From Elephas maximus indicus (lineage: Eukaryota > Chordata > Mammalia > Proboscidea > Elephantidae), in the NCBI RefSeq assembly GCF_024166365.1, contig NC_064825.1, forward strand, positions 99,896,480 through 99,960,479: DNA of 64,000 nucleotides, written 5' to 3'. Both the position numbers and the translations under genes were made by a program. Of the stretch, positions 50,940 through 62,077 are shown piece after piece. The notes under the pieces are model-generated. The model did not search any database and was not told the DNA's origin. It saw only the letters and a list, made by a program, of their open reading frames with translations. Each line of letters opens with the position of its first letter. Position 1 is the stretch's first letter.

Positions 50940-51440
50940 ATGGCCACTTTAAAAAAATTTTTTTTCTTTTAAATTATTGAAGCTAATAGTTTTTGTGGAA
51001 AAATTTAGAAGATAAAGACAGATGGAAAGAAGGAAATAACTACTCAGAGATAACCATGGTGAGCCGTGGTGCTTTTGTCTTAAAAAAAAAAAAAAAAAAA
51101 AAAAACACATATAAACCACTTCCTGTGCTGCTGGTCTTTGCTAACATTACATAGGGAGGGTTTTTCCATGTCATGAAATATTCCCCTACAGCACGCGTTC
51201 CAGCCCTGCGGTATCACACCGCATGGAGCTGGTGAAGCCCTGCAGTATCACACAGCAGGGAGCCACCATGACCTGGTGAAGCCTTCCCCTGCAGTTGCAC
51301 ACTTAGGCCATTTCGAACTTTTCATTAGTATCCACATTGCTGTAGTGATCACCTTGTCTGTACATATAATTTACACTGAACTCCAGCCATCTCCGCGAAG
51401 TGAATTCCCAGAAGTGGATTTCCAGTCATGTGGTTTTTAA
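50940..51440. repeat. Old interspersed repeat, unassigned, with A-run
   Basis: 'ctcagagataaccatggtga', 'ttttccatgtcatgaaatat', 'cattagtatccacattgctg', 'cccagaagtggatttccagt' follow the order of a common old mammalian repeat whose family I cannot fix. A-run at 51081-51105. Confidence 0.4.
51203..51285 (+). repeat. Imperfect tandem duplication
   Basis: 'agccctgcggtatcacacc' (51203) and 'agccctgcagtatcacaca' (51236). Each is followed by 'gca(t/g)ggag' and later 'ctggtgaagcc'. Confidence 0.7.
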
Positions 51441-51529
51441 ACTCAAGGTCTGAGGATTAGATTGTCAGGGAAAAACCCTTTCCCTGGTACCCACCAGGGC
51501 ATACCCCCAAATTTAGCTGCAGTCGCACT

Positions 51530-51760
51530 AGGAGGAAGGGGTACTCTCTGCCTCTTGGTGCTAATTAGCAAACCCGGGGAAGGAAGGGGGCAGGCTCTTG
51601 GGGTAAAGGAGACAGACATGTAGATATGGGGTCACTTTTTCTCTTCAATTGTAGTCTGACTTCTGACCCTTCTCCTCTTTCCTTTCCAGGAGCCTGTGGT
51701 GTCATTAACTAATTATGGGATCTCTTAACTATTTAATGAGCTCTCTCTGACCTGACTCCT
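51530..51760. promoter_or_regulatory. Cluster of TAAT homeodomain-type motifs
   Basis: 'gtgctaattagcaaac' (51569) holds a palindromic TAATTA. 'cattaactaattatggg' (51704) and 'tatttaatgagc' (51728) follow. A pyrimidine tract ending 'cctttccag' at 51690 could also be a splice acceptor, but the following ~30 bases have stops in all frames. Enhancer function is inference. Confidence 0.25.
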
Positions 51761-51847
51761 TCCTCCCCAGCAGCCTACTGGAAACCAGGGATGGGAAGAT
51801 GAGTCCGTGGGAGGCAGTTTCTGCAGAGTAAGAGAGGGGGTCATGGG

Positions 51848-52012
51848 GCGGTACAGTGAATAGTTCTTAACCTGTAACCTGCAGCAGAGTCACCTGGAAG
51901 GTTTGTCAGAGCGAAGGATCGCTGGAGTTTCTCTGGGTCTAGAGTGCGTTTCTGATGCGTTTTCTGATGCTGCTGCTGCTGGTCCAGGGACCACGCTTTG
52001 AGAACCACTGAA
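51848..52012. mobile_element. MER5A-like hAT transposon
   Basis: 'agcagagtcacctggaaggt', 'gatgctgctgctgctggtcc', ending 'tttgagaaccactg'. Confidence 0.72.
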
Positions 52013-52195
52013 GTAGTGAAATGGGGCAAGGGTGTTGTATGGTGAATTTCAGCTCCTGGGGCTGTTGACAGGAATTTTGTCTATTTAATAAAAGCTTATG
52101 TCTGTGAGGCCTGGACTCACTGCCAGCCCCCCTGCCCCCCAAATCCCCCTGCCTCCTTACTCCTTCTCCAGTATGTGCTCTGTATATATTGGGAA

Positions 52196-52412
52196 TAAGG
52201 AGCCCTGGTGGCATAGCGGTTAAGTGCTCAGCGCCTAATTCAAAGGTCGGCAGCTTGAACCCACCAGCTGCTCCGTGGGAGAAAGATGTGGCAGTCTGCT
52301 TCGTAAAGATTACAGCCTTGGGAACCCTATGGGGGCAGTTCCAATCTGTCCTATAGGGTCTGTATGAGTCGGAATCGATTCAACACCAAGGAGTTTGGTT
52401 TTGGTTTGGAAA
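52196..52412 (+). mobile_element. AfroSINE type B
   Basis: 'aaggagccctggtggcatag', 'gtggcagtctgcttcgtaaa', 'gtatgagtcggaatcgattc'. Confidence 0.94.
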
Positions 52413-52429
52413 GTACATAATGGCAAGAC

Positions 52430-52745
52430 TCATCCCCACTGTACAGAAAGGAAAACTGAGGCTGTTTGGCTGTGTGACCTTGGGTAAATCACTCCCCCTC
52501 ATGGGGCATCTGAGTCCTCTCTTGTCATAATGATACCTTGTGCTTTATAGCTTTTAGTAGTGAACATTTTCTCCTGTACTGACTCCCTCCAGCCTCCCAG
52601 CACCTTGTGACATAGGTAGGGAGGTTGTTATTACTAAGCTCATTTTTGCAGATGATAACAGAGGCAGTGAGTGAATTGCCCAGGGCCCTACAGCAAAGGA
52701 GATGCTGGAGCCAGGACTTGAAACTGTGTTGTCTTTGCTCATCAT
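52430..52745. repeat. Two or three overlapping MIR fragments
   Basis: Reverse scrap 'cagaaaggaaaactgaggct' (52444), forward 'ggctgtgtgaccttgggtaa' (52468), then a reverse MIR with 'ttttgcagatgataacagag' and 'ccaggacttgaaactgtgtt'. Confidence 0.6.
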
Positions 52746-53409
52746 CCTGATCCTGGCCCATCACCCCAAGCTGCCTCCTCCCCTTTCTCAGTTTTAGGGT
52801 TAAGGATCTCAGACTTCTTAGCTGGGCTGCTGGGTTTTGGGTGTGAGGATCCCATGACCCCAGGAAAGGCTGGCTGGGGACATTGGCTCTGGGCCAGGAA
52901 CCTGTGGGAAGGGAAGAAGCACTGCCACAGGGTGATCCAGGCTGTCCTTGTTACCAGCTCCTGCCCAGGCCCTGCCATTCCAGCCCCTGGTAGGGGTAGG
53001 GACCTGGCCGAGGTCCACATTCCACCTCAGGGCCTGGTTTCTACTTGGGACTGTGTCCATTCCTCTAAACTGTGCAGAATTTTCCAGACTCTCATAGCTG
53101 GGTGCCTGGGCCCCGCACCTCTGTTTGGAAGGCCCTCACCTCCTCCCCTGTCTCCTGACCCGTCTTCCTCATTCTTCCAGGACAGGCTCCAGCCACCTTC
53201 CTCCCTCAGGGAAGCCTTCCCACCTGGTTCTCTGGCCAAGCCAAGTCAACCGTCTATCCAGGGGGAACTGGCTAACCGGGTTCATTAATTCCCCAGCTAG
53301 GCCATGAGGCCAGGGACTGTGGCTGTTGTGGGCCCAGGCCTTTCAGGGACTCCATGCTGGTAAGACCCAGGGTAGCAGGGTCTGTGTACACTGAGGACTG
53401 TGGGCCCAC
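52746..53409. other. Unique GC-rich sequence
   Basis: A 144-codon frame (52854-53288) has no domain and overlaps antisense frames of similar length. Not called as an exon. Confidence 0.35.
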
Positions 53410-53570
53410 TTGGGGCCAGCTCAGACCTGTGACTCACACCATGCGACCTTGAGCAAGACACTTTCTCTGAACCCTGGCTTCCTTTTCCTCAAAATGAGAA
53501 AGTTACTTCTTCACTGACTTGGCTTGTGAGGCTTAACTGATGAGATCAAGTATGCAAAGCAGCCAGCGGT
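53410..53570 (+). repeat. MIR SINE
   Basis: 'catgcgaccttgagcaagac', 'cttccttttcctcaaaatga', 'tgtgaggcttaactgatgag'. Confidence 0.65.
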
Positions 53571-53780
53571 GATGTCTGATGGGTTCAAACTCTCAGGAAA
53601 TGCCCATGCCCCCCCTTTCCTGCAGTGGGTGGCTCAGGCTGCGTTCTGCCTCCACCCTCCCCTGCCCCCTTGATGGCGTGACTGGTCGAGCCTTGGTCAA
53701 TGGTCTGCTCCAGGTAGAGGATGTTCTAGGCTGATAGTGGGGAAAGGATTGGGCCGAGAGATGGAGTCATCTCCAAACAT

Positions 53781-53977
53781 GTTGTTAGTTGCTGTTGAAT
53801 CAATTCAGACCCATGGCAACCCCATAGGTGCAGACTAGAGCTGCTCCATAAGGGTTTCCAAGGCTGTCACCTTTCAGAAGGAGATCACCAGGCCTGTCTT
53901 CTGAGGCGCCCCTGGGTGGGTTTGAACCACCAATCTTTCAGCTAGTAATCGATCGCTTAACCATTTGCACCACGCAG
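53781..53977 (-). mobile_element. AfroSINE with target-site duplication
   Basis: 'gttgttagttgctgttgaat', 'ggagatcaccaggcctgtct', 'ccatttgcaccacgcag'. Exact duplication ctccaaacat at 53771-53780 and 53978-53987. Confidence 0.92.
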
Positions 53978-53999
53978 CTCCAAACATAGAGGACTTTAA

Positions 54000-54100
54000 T
54001 CAGGCTCTGCCATTTTGCAAGCTTCAGACCCTGGCTCAGCGCTAACCTCTTCGAGCCTCAGTTTCTAGATCTACGGAAAGGGCACTGGTATCTCAGTGTT
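54000..54100 (+). repeat. MIR fragment
   Basis: 'cagcgctaacctcttcgagc' then 'ctcagtttctagatctacgg'. Confidence 0.5.
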
Positions 54101-55689
54101 CTCAGGATGCACACTTGAGCAGACAGGAGGCTTCCTGGTAGAGCAGGATCAATGGTGTGAAATCCAGATGATCCGAAACCCTGAGCACTCCCTCCTGGGA
54201 GCCTTGAGTTCCCCCAGTTGCTGCTCATTTACATATCTGCTTTCCTGCTGAAGAACAAACAGTCCCCTTTCACTCTGGACACTGGGAGGCTCACCAGGTC
54301 CTGGTGCTCTTGGCTCAGCCTGGCCTCCTGGGTTGCCCCAGGGAAGCAGGCTCTCTCAGCTCTTTTCTTCCTGTGGGAAGGGAGCCTGGGAGTCAGCCCA
54401 GGCTCGGGGCCTTAACACCTAGGTGGGATAGGCCTGGGGCCCTGAGACCTAAGTGGTGTCATCCGACATCCCTATGGGGTGGACTGTTGGAATCCCACAC
54501 CAGGCCCCTGGGGCCCCCTGGGTGTACAGACCCTTCCTATAGGGCCAAGCACCTGTCCTTGTCATTTCTATCTGTCTGTTCAACCCTTCCCCACTAGCTC
54601 TGTGCAGCCTGGAACCTTTTCACGGTGATAAGAATCACCCCAATTCCCTTTATTATGCTAAAGTATTTTACTCCTCAAATCTACCTAACCCTCACACCTC
54701 CATGTAAGGTAGGAATGACCTGCTTTTGCCCCAGAGGGAGAAAAGAACCTGCCCAAGCCCCACACCTGGGACTCACTCCCCCCACCCCTCCCACTCCTCA
54801 GCTTCCAGTGGGTACAAGGATTCTTGGCTAAATTTTGCCTTCCAGAGGCCATACCTAGTCATACCCCTTGAAGCAAGGGTGGGAAGTAGGTTGGCCCCTG
54901 AAGAGACAGAAGGTGGCAGAATCCTGGGTCTCCCAGATTGGTGGCTCAGGGTAAAGGGTCTAGATTTCCACAAAAAAAAAAAAAAAAATTTTTTTCTTTT
55001 TGGGAGCAGGCATAGGGACTGTCCCTAAGGCACAGATGGGAAGCTGAGGTTTAGGGAAGGGGAGTGTAGAGGATGGAACTGGCTGAGCTCCTCCCCTTCC
55101 TCCCCAGAGTAAGAGGGCTTAAGTGGAGGGGAGAAGATGGGGCTCTTTGGGAATCTGGGTGCTGGTTTTGACTTAGCCACTGCTGGCTGCAGATAAGCCC
55201 CCTCTCCCTGTTTCAGATTCCTTAGGGGTCCATGGGTGGCTCGCTCAGAGTGCTCCAGCACCCCTTCTGGTCTCTGCTCAGGAATCTAGGGGGAGGGGGT
55301 GTCCAGGGGATCGCCCTGCCTCTCCAGAATCTGAGGGAGGCCAAGGCTGAGAAGAATGGGCTGGGGAAGGGATGGGCCATCGTTGCCAGACAGCAGGGAA
55401 GAGGTGGGGCAGTAGTGGATAAGAATCAGAGGGCCATAGGTCCTCAGGGAGGCTGTAGCGGAGGTGGGGCTCTTAGCTACCAAACAGGGTGAGAGGTGAG
55501 CCTGAGAGCAGGCTTCTAGGTGGCCTGGGGTGGGAGCTGGGCTGCTTCCAGGGTGGGATCCTGACTGGGTCAGCAGACTGGAACCTAGGGCGCAAGGAAG
55601 CTCTGTCACCTGGGGTGGGCGCGGGGGCACCTGGGCAGAGTGAGGGCAAGAGTGCGGAGAGAGAGGTCTCAGCTGTGGCCACAGCAGAA
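54101..55689. other. Unique GC-rich sequence
   Basis: A/T run at 54971-54996. A weak reverse MIR-like stretch occurs near 54690-54740. Several frames of 80-115 codons lack any recognisable domain. No exon called. Confidence 0.35.
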
Positions 55690-55835
55690 GCTCTGGTCTC
55701 TGTGTGTCACTCTATCTCCCCGCAGTCTGCGTCTCCATGTCTCTGTCTCTTTCTCTCTGTTTCTTTCCTTTTGCCCCCCTCTCTGTCACTCTATCTCTTC
55801 CCTTATCTCTCTCTGCCTCTCTTTCTCTCCACCCT
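55690..55835 (+). repeat. CT-rich low-complexity tract
   Basis: (tctc/tctg)n with an internal duplication: 'tgtgtcactctatctccccg' (55704) and 'ctctgtcactctatctcttc' (55781). Confidence 0.8.
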
Positions 55836-56804
55836 CACTTCCCAACCCTGCTCCCTCCATCTTCCTGCAAGCACCTCTGAAGCCAGGGCATCTCTTGAGG
55901 TCCAGGATGGTGCTGAGGAGGCAGTTACACCAGACAAGCTCAGCCGAGGGTGCTGGAGGCTGCCTTGGCTTGTGGCTCCTCCGTAATCCCGGAGGAAATA
56001 GGGGAGCCCAGGGGAGGCCTGGGGAAGGAGATCCCACGGGCTGTGCCCTGTGTGAGTCTCCACTATCATGGTCTTCCTTGTCTGGACACCGGGCACCCAG
56101 GGCTGGGTAAATGGCCATTGCCTTGCCTGGGAACCAGGGGCTTGAGCTCTGCCCACTCTGTGGGAGGCACGGCCCTTTACCCTGCCTCTGAGGGCCCAGC
56201 TTCCTGCTGGTGGTAGAAATGGATTTCTGGGGCTGTTCCTCCCTGAACTCAGTGCTGCCACAGGAAACCGCTGGCTGGGCTGGAGCCCAGGGTTGCACGC
56301 TGGGTGAGGTCTCCCTGGATACTGCTAGGGCAAAGGCAGAGACTTAGAGAGATGGTGGCAGAGCTGGGAAGGCACGGGGCAAAGGAGGGGAGGCTCAGAG
56401 GAACCCAGAGATAGGGGCATACCCTGAAGGGAAGAGACAAATGAGCAAGGATGGGGGCGGGGGTGGGGTGGGGTGAGGGGGTTGAGGCCCCAGGGAGCCT
56501 TGCCCTCTTCTCGTCTGGGCTGAGCTGCCTCTAGCTGGGCCTTAGTCAGGAAGACCCATTCTCTGCCTCCAAGCTCTTGGAATTAAAAAACCTGTCCCTC
56601 CACTGTTATCTTTTCTGTGTTTTCGCTCATGATTCATGAGAGGGAGAACGCTGTGCCTGTGTGTGCAGCACCTTGCCTTCACCTGGCCTCTCACTAAGCC
56701 CCGCCCCCAGCTGTCTGTCTCTCATTCTCTATCAAATACCCCTAATACCATAACAGCTCTCAGGCCTAGGGAGGTGCTAAGACCTACAGCCTTGGGAGAC
56801 AGAA
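55836..56804. other. Unique GC-rich sequence
   Basis: The longest frame, 170 codons on the minus strand (56298-55786), runs into the CT-rich tract and shows no domain. A G-rich stretch lies at 56451-56482. Confidence 0.35.
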
Positions 56805-56915
56805 AGTATTTGCTCATTTTACAGATAAGGGAACTGAGGCTCAGAGCAGTAAAGTGACAGTAAAGGGTAGACAGAGCCAGGGTTTTAATGCAAGTCTGAT
56901 GCCCACCCTGACCAC
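56805..56915 (-). repeat. MIR SINE
   Basis: 'cattttacagataagggaac' then 'tgaggctcagagcagtaaag'. Confidence 0.75.
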
Positions 56916-57319
56916 TCAGGCCAAGATAATTAGGGCTGCCAGATAGTGCTCCATGAGGGTCTATGCAGGAGGGTATTCTGGGAAGGCTACCTGGAGGAGG
57001 TGGCATTTTAGCTGTCCTTTCTCCTTCCTGAGCCTGAGCTGGGGTTGAAGGGTCTGCTTGCTGCCATGTGGGGTCCCTGATTAGAGTTCCCCTCAGTCTC
57101 TTAGGGACCCTGGGCCAGAGGTAAACCCTTTGTTAGTTACTTGCCCCCAGTTGACCAGATTCTGGGATGAGCGTGAGGCCTGGACCCTGGTGCCCAGTGT
57201 TGCACAGAGTGTCTTCTGTGGGTTGGGTTCGGAGGCTAGGCTGCAAAACTGGACGAACCCAGGTTGGACCTTGTGGGGCTGTTTTAGTTACCAGGCATTT
57301 ATAACTCTATTCTTGCAGG

Positions 57320-57560
57320 CAGCGCAGCTTGACAGTGGGGTACCTCACTGCCGGGCTTCAGCTCCCAGCTCCACCAGCCGTGTGATCTTGGGCAAGTCCC
57401 TTTCACACCTGGAGTCTGGGTTTCTTCAACTATAAAATGAGGTTAAGAGTATTGCTTATTTCTTGGGGTTGTTCTAAGGATCACCTGAGTCATGGAGCAT
57501 TTTGCACAACCTCCGGCAGGTAGTAACTGTGCAAACATTTAGCTTTTATAATTGTTAAAT
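57320..57560 (+). repeat. MIR SINE, near full length
   Basis: 'agccgtgtgatcttgggcaa', 'cttcaactataaaatgaggt', 'ttggggttgttctaaggatc'. Confidence 0.78.
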
Positions 57561-57654
57561 TAGAATTGTTCAATACTGGGAGCTCTGTCCTGAAGCCCCC
57601 GCATTTCCCTCAGAGGGAGAGCTAGAGGTCAGTGGAGCCACTCTACTGCTTTTT

Positions 57655-57770
57655 AAGTACGTTGGTGTGTATAACTGCTCATTTTCGTGTCTGTGCTCTG
57701 AAAATGGACACTTCCTGAGGCCAGGGATGGATTTGATTCCTCTAAGTCCTGTGTCCAGCTCGTGAACAGC
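57655..57770 (+). repeat. L2 3' fragment (weak)
   Basis: 'cacttcctgaggccagggat' then 'cctctaagtcctgtgtccag'. Confidence 0.4.
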
Positions 57771-58164
57771 TGGGGGAGGGTATTCGGTGAAGTGCAGTGG
57801 GCAGTGGCAGATGGAAATGCTGAATAGAATGGTCACTTGGGGACCCTCAGGCCAGGCAGCCCTGCAAACCCTCTGGGCCCAAGGGCTGGTCTAGAGGTAG
57901 GGCATGTTGTCCCCGTCCAGGTCACCCCTGAGGGTTAGGCCTGGGCTCACGTCCTGTACTGCCATCCACGGTGGCCACCTCTGTCATTGCTGGCTAGTGC
58001 AGGGCAAGTGTCCTGAAAGACGTGTGTTTGTTAAATCTGCAGACGCGGGCCCCACCTGGGATGCTCTGGTCACATGTGCCTGGGGCTGGGGCATTGTGAC
58101 TTTAATTCCTGACTTCAGTGACTCCACCATGAGAATGCTGGGATGGTGGGAAGCAGTATCACAA
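57771..58164. other. Unique sequence
   Basis: Nothing recognised. Confidence 0.3.
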
Positions 58165-58385
58165 AAGAGGAAGGATATTAGGCTCAGGCATCAGAGTGTC
58201 CTGAGCTCAAAGCTCAGCTGGGCATGTGACCAGGGCAAGTGCCACCCTCTCCTGAGCCCCCATGATCCTGTTTGTAAAATGGGGGTGACAAACCACGTTC
58301 TCTACCTTGCGGGGTGGTGTCGGGTCAAATGAGGTCCTACTAGTGAATACCAGTCACATGGTGGGTGCTTCCATCACCATCAGTT
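58165..58385 (+). repeat. MIR SINE
   Basis: 'gcatgtgaccagggcaagtg', 'gatcctgtttgtaaaatggg', 'cttgcggggtggtgtcgggt'. Confidence 0.7.
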
Positions 58386-58584
58386 TTTTTCTTAGTCCTC
58401 CTCTGCCTGGCCCCATTTAAATTCTTGAGTGATGGTGACTTTCATGGAGCAGTTTGTAGGAACTCCTTGTCCCACACCTCAAGGGGACAGCTTTTTTCCC
58501 TTCTATGTGAGGAGGGGACACTTCACCGTCAGGTCTAAGTTTATGTGAGGCTCACAGCTGGGATTTGGCCACTAATTCTGCCTT

Positions 58585-58715
58585 CTTCCTTGAGGTCCAC
58601 ATTTTACAAATGAGGACACTGAAGCTCAGAGCAGGGAGGTGACTTGCCAATGGTCATACAGCTCTGAGAAATGGGAGTGGAATTTAAGTCTCTCTCAGTT
58701 CAAAGTCCATACCAT
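58585..58715 (-). repeat. MIR SINE
   Basis: 'cattttacaaatgaggacac', 'tgaagctcagagcagggagg'. Confidence 0.75.
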
Positions 58716-59109
58716 GACCTGGTTCATTTTCTTCTCTCCTGCCATGGGGCGGGGACAGGATCCTCAGAAAGTGGTTGACTCCAGGAATCCATTTGGGAAT
58801 CATCTGGTCCTGTTGTTGGGGCCCCTGGAATCTGGGGCTCTAAGGCATCGTCCCAGATTGTCCCTAAGTGTCTCCCTAATTTAGAGCTTCCCAGCCAGTG
58901 TGCCTGAATGGGTTGCAGGTATGTCGAGACAGTCATTTCCCCTGCCCTTGGGGACAGAGCCCTGGGCGGTCACAGTCCTGTCTGTCCACCTCAGTGTGCT
59001 GAACAAGTATGTATTCTTCTCTACATGTGCCATGATGTCAAACAAGTTGGAAAGCACTGAGTGTACTAACAATCCCCTCTCTGCCCCCCAAAATATACCC
59101 TGAACACAC
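58716..59109. other. Unique sequence
   Basis: Nothing recognised. Confidence 0.3.
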
Positions 59110-59205
59110 ACATTCTCTAGAAGGAGGGACCTCAGTCTTCTCATCTGAGAAATAGGACTGAGCTAGATAATGTCAAAGGCCTTTCTAGCACTGTGATTCT
59201 GAGTG
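59110..59205 (+). repeat. MIR-like fragment
   Basis: 'cctcagtcttctcatctgag' then 'aaggcctttctagcactgtg'. Confidence 0.5.
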
Positions 59206-59664
59206 CGTGAGCTTTGGAACTCAGCACTGGGAGGGGCGTGGGCTGCAATGGGGCCAAAGCAGCCTTTTAAGAAGGCCAAAAACAGTCAAGAAAGGGAACC
59301 TTGGAGAGGAAGAGTTCAGTGGTTATGACTCAGCCTCAACGTGCGCCTTTGGCTGTGTGTGGGCCAGGTGGGGTAGCTGGAGAGCTCCAAGTGTCTGTTC
59401 TTCCCTGCTCTGTACCCTTCCATCAAAGCAGCCCCTTTCTTCATGCTAAAGGCCTTCCAATCTCATTGCTTGAGTTTCAAAGCAAAGCCTTCCGGGAAGG
59501 ACCTCATCAGCCAAGCTGAAGTAACACCCTGGCCAGGGTTGGTGGAGCTGATCTTTTCCTTCCTGACAGGAAGCAGAGAGTCAGGCTTTCAGGGAGCAAG
59601 GGTAGGATGGGGGGTTGGGCAGGCTCCACAAGCCACCTCACTCAATCTGGCAACAAGTGAGGAG
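59206..59664. other. Unique sequence
   Basis: Nothing recognised. Confidence 0.3.
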
Positions 59665-59767
59665 AAAAGAGCTCTGGTCTCAAGTCAGACCTGAATTTTA
59701 ATCCTGGTTTAGCCACTTACTTGTGTGGCCTTAGGCAAGTCACTGGGTCTCAGTTTCCTCATCTGTT
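59665..59767 (+). repeat. MIR, 5' part (split by SINE)
   Basis: 'atcctggtttagccacttac', 'gtggccttaggcaagtcact', 'tctcagtttcctcatctgtt'. Confidence 0.8.
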
Positions 59768-59768
59768 A

Positions 59769-59928
59769 AAACTAAACCCCACTGGTGTCGAGTTGGTTCT
59801 GACTCGTAGCGACCTTATAGGACAGAGTAGAGCTGCCCCATAGGGTTCCCGAGGAGTGGCTGGTGAATTCGAACTGCCGACCTTTTGGTTAGCAACTGGA
59901 TGCTTAACCACTGTGCCCCCAGGTCTTC
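59769..59928 (-). mobile_element. AfroSINE type A in a MIR
   Basis: 'actggtgtcgagttggttct', 'tagcgaccttataggacaga', 'gtgcccccaggtcttc'. Duplication catctgtta at 59760-59768 and 59929-59937. Confidence 0.94.
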
Positions 59929-59937
59929 CATCTGTTA

Positions 59938-60040
59938 TAGAGGGATAACAATATCTCAGCTAGTGGGGTTTATATGTGATGAAGTGAGATACAGTGAGTA
60001 ACGGCATGATGTAAACTGTAAAGTGCAACCACCCCTCTGC
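59938..60040 (+). repeat. MIR, 3' part
   Basis: 'tagagggataacaatatctc', 'gatgaagtgagatacagtga', 'atgtaaactgtaaagtgcaa'. Confidence 0.7.
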
Positions 60041-60384
60041 TGTAGTCTGGCCAGGAGAGGCTGGTGGCCTTTATTCCTCTTCTATCTGCAGCTTCCTTCT
60101 CCCATATATGAGGTGTCCATCCCAGCTCCCAGCTTCAGAGTGTTAAGGTCCTCAGGAGAATGGGAACCTGTCACACCAGCTCATGGAATCATGTGACAGG
60201 GATGTTCCTCACCAGGCCTCGAGTTCCACCTGTAAGATGAACAGGAGGCCCTTTGGTCTTGAAGATCCTATGGTTCCTGGGAGGGTGTGATGTGGATGTG
60301 TTTCTCCCAGTCCATGGTGGTGGTGGTGGTCGCTCACCTGAGTTGCTCTTTCATGCCATATCACAGTCCCCCAACAATTCTCAC
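60041..60384. other. Unique sequence with a short (GGT)n
   Basis: (ggt)5 at about 60316-60330. Otherwise nothing recognised. Confidence 0.4.
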
Positions 60385-60495
60385 CTGTGGGTCCTATCAG
60401 TGTCCCCATGCTCGAAATAACTTTGGGGCTCAGAGAGGTTCCTAACTCACTTGCTCAAGGAGGAAGCAGGGCTAGGTTTCAAACCTGGGTCTTAA
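60385..60495 (-). repeat. MIR fragment
   Basis: 'ggggctcagagaggttccta' and 'ctaggtttcaaacctgggtc'. Confidence 0.6.
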
Positions 60496-61065
60496 GGAAA
60501 CTCAAGATCTAATCATGCTTTGGAGCCTCACAATTTTCCTGTTGCCCAGAGTAACTGCCTTTTTCTTTCTTTCTTTTTTGGTTTTAACAACAACAATAAA
60601 GGTAAGAAGTGCGATTAAAAAGATAGTGGGGAGGTCAAAAAGCCAGCTCCTGGAGTCAGTCAGGGTTTCAGGAAATACATCACCTGTGAAACGTGAAAAC
60701 AAACACAGCCACATGTGACCAGCCTCTTTCAGGACAAAGTCCAGAGAACCAGAGAGTAGGGTGGCCAGGAACCAGCATGCAGGTGGGGTTGCCTTCAGCT
60801 GGGCTGGCTTCCAGAGAACAGTTAGGCTAGCTCTTCTCACTTCACTTACTGCCAGAGCTGGCAGGCTGAGCTCCCACGGGATCGGGTGCCCGGCTCACCA
60901 AACTGGCTGGACAGTAGCTCGGCTCAGAGGGCAGAGGCCCCACCCATCAGAGGGCCTGCAGCCTTCCTTGAGAGGCCCAGCCAAAGCTCATATCTGGAGG
61001 CTAGATCAAGCCTCCAGAGGGCTTCTGGCTTTTGCCCAGGAAATCAACAACTTCTGGATAATAAT
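60496..61065. other. Unique sequence
   Basis: No exon recognised. Confidence 0.3.
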
Positions 61066-61107
61066 AATCAGAATTGGTAGCATTTATTTGACACTTACTT
61101 TATCAAA
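61066..61107 (-). repeat. MIR, left part (split by SINE)
   Basis: 'aataataatcagaattggta' then 'ttgacacttactttatcaaa'. Confidence 0.6.
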
Positions 61108-61116
61108 TACAGATAC

Positions 61117-61316
61117 CGAACCAAACCCACTGCCATCGGGTCAATTCAGACTCATAGTGACCCTTTAGAACAGAGTAGAACCGCCCCATAGGGTTTCCGA
61201 GGCTGTACGGAAGCAGACTGCCACATCTCTCTCCAATGGAGCAGCTGGTAGGTTCGAACGCCTGACCTCTTGTTTAGCAGCCAAGCACTTTAACCACTGT
61301 ACCACCAGGGGTCTGC
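61117..61316 (-). mobile_element. AfroSINE type B in a MIR
   Basis: 'accaaacccactgccatcgg', 'gtacggaagcagactgccac', 'gtaccaccaggggtctgc'. Duplication tacagatac at 61108-61116 and 61317-61325. Confidence 0.94.
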
Positions 61317-61325
61317 TACAGATAC

Positions 61326-61435
61326 TAACTCATTTAGTCCTCACCATGACCCTTTATTAAATCCATTTTGCAGCTGGGAAAACTGAGGAACAGCGGGTGT
61401 CCGAGGCCACACAGCTGATAAGATGTGGCGGCTTC
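61326..61435 (-). repeat. MIR, right part
   Basis: 'ctcatttagtcctcaccatg', 'ttttgcagctgggaaaactg', 'ccgaggccacacagctgata'. Confidence 0.75.
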
Positions 61436-61719
61436 GGCGTCTTTAGGCAGGGAGAGTTGGAGGAGTAGGCCAGGAGACCAGCGAGGCTGAGCCCTACTAG
61501 GCATTAACCTGATCGCAGTTTCTCTGCACTCCGTGAGGGGTGGGAGGGTTTAGTATTCCTGTTCACTGATAAGGAAGCAGCTCTGTTATGTGGCTAACAC
61601 ATGGCAGAGCCAGGGGTGGGGACCAAGGGCTGGCTGGCTGTGTGACTCTGAGTCTAGTGCTCCTGATACCTCTCCATGCAAAGGGCCCAGTGAGCAGGAC
61701 ATGGCAGCAGTGGGAGAGA

Positions 61720-61840
61720 GAAGAGCTCTGGACCAGGCATCTCCAAGTCCTCCACTGCCCGCCCAGCCCCAATCTTGCTGTGTAACCTGTGGAAGGTCTC
61801 ATGCTCCCTGTGCCCCTCTGAAAAATGCAGCGGTCTCAGA
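61720..61840 (+). repeat. MIR fragment
   Basis: 'aatcttgctgtgtaacctgt' and 'cctctgaaaaatgcagcggt'. Confidence 0.5.
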
Positions 61841-62077
61841 GGTCCTCTCGTGCACAGTGCTCTTGCTCTGGGGTAAATAACCCAGGGGGAATGAACTTCC
61901 AGGTACACAGGGTGGAGCCAAGGCACAGGGAGCTTCATGCGTCACAGTTTTCCAGACAGCAGGGCACCGGGCAGTCTCCAGGTCAGGCCCTGCTGCACCA
62001 GGAAACCCAGGCCTGCCTGCGCCCCAGTTGGAGGCATAGGGACTGGGCCATGCTAGGGACAGGAACTATGGCAGGGT

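Noticed and set aside
51690-51776. Small exon between acceptor-like cctttccag and a following cag
   Set aside because: Stops occur in all frames shortly after the acceptor, and no donor fits.
55786-56298. 170-codon minus-strand open frame
   Set aside because: It runs into a CT-rich low-complexity tract (GA-rich in this reading), overlaps other frames of equal length and has no recognisable motif.
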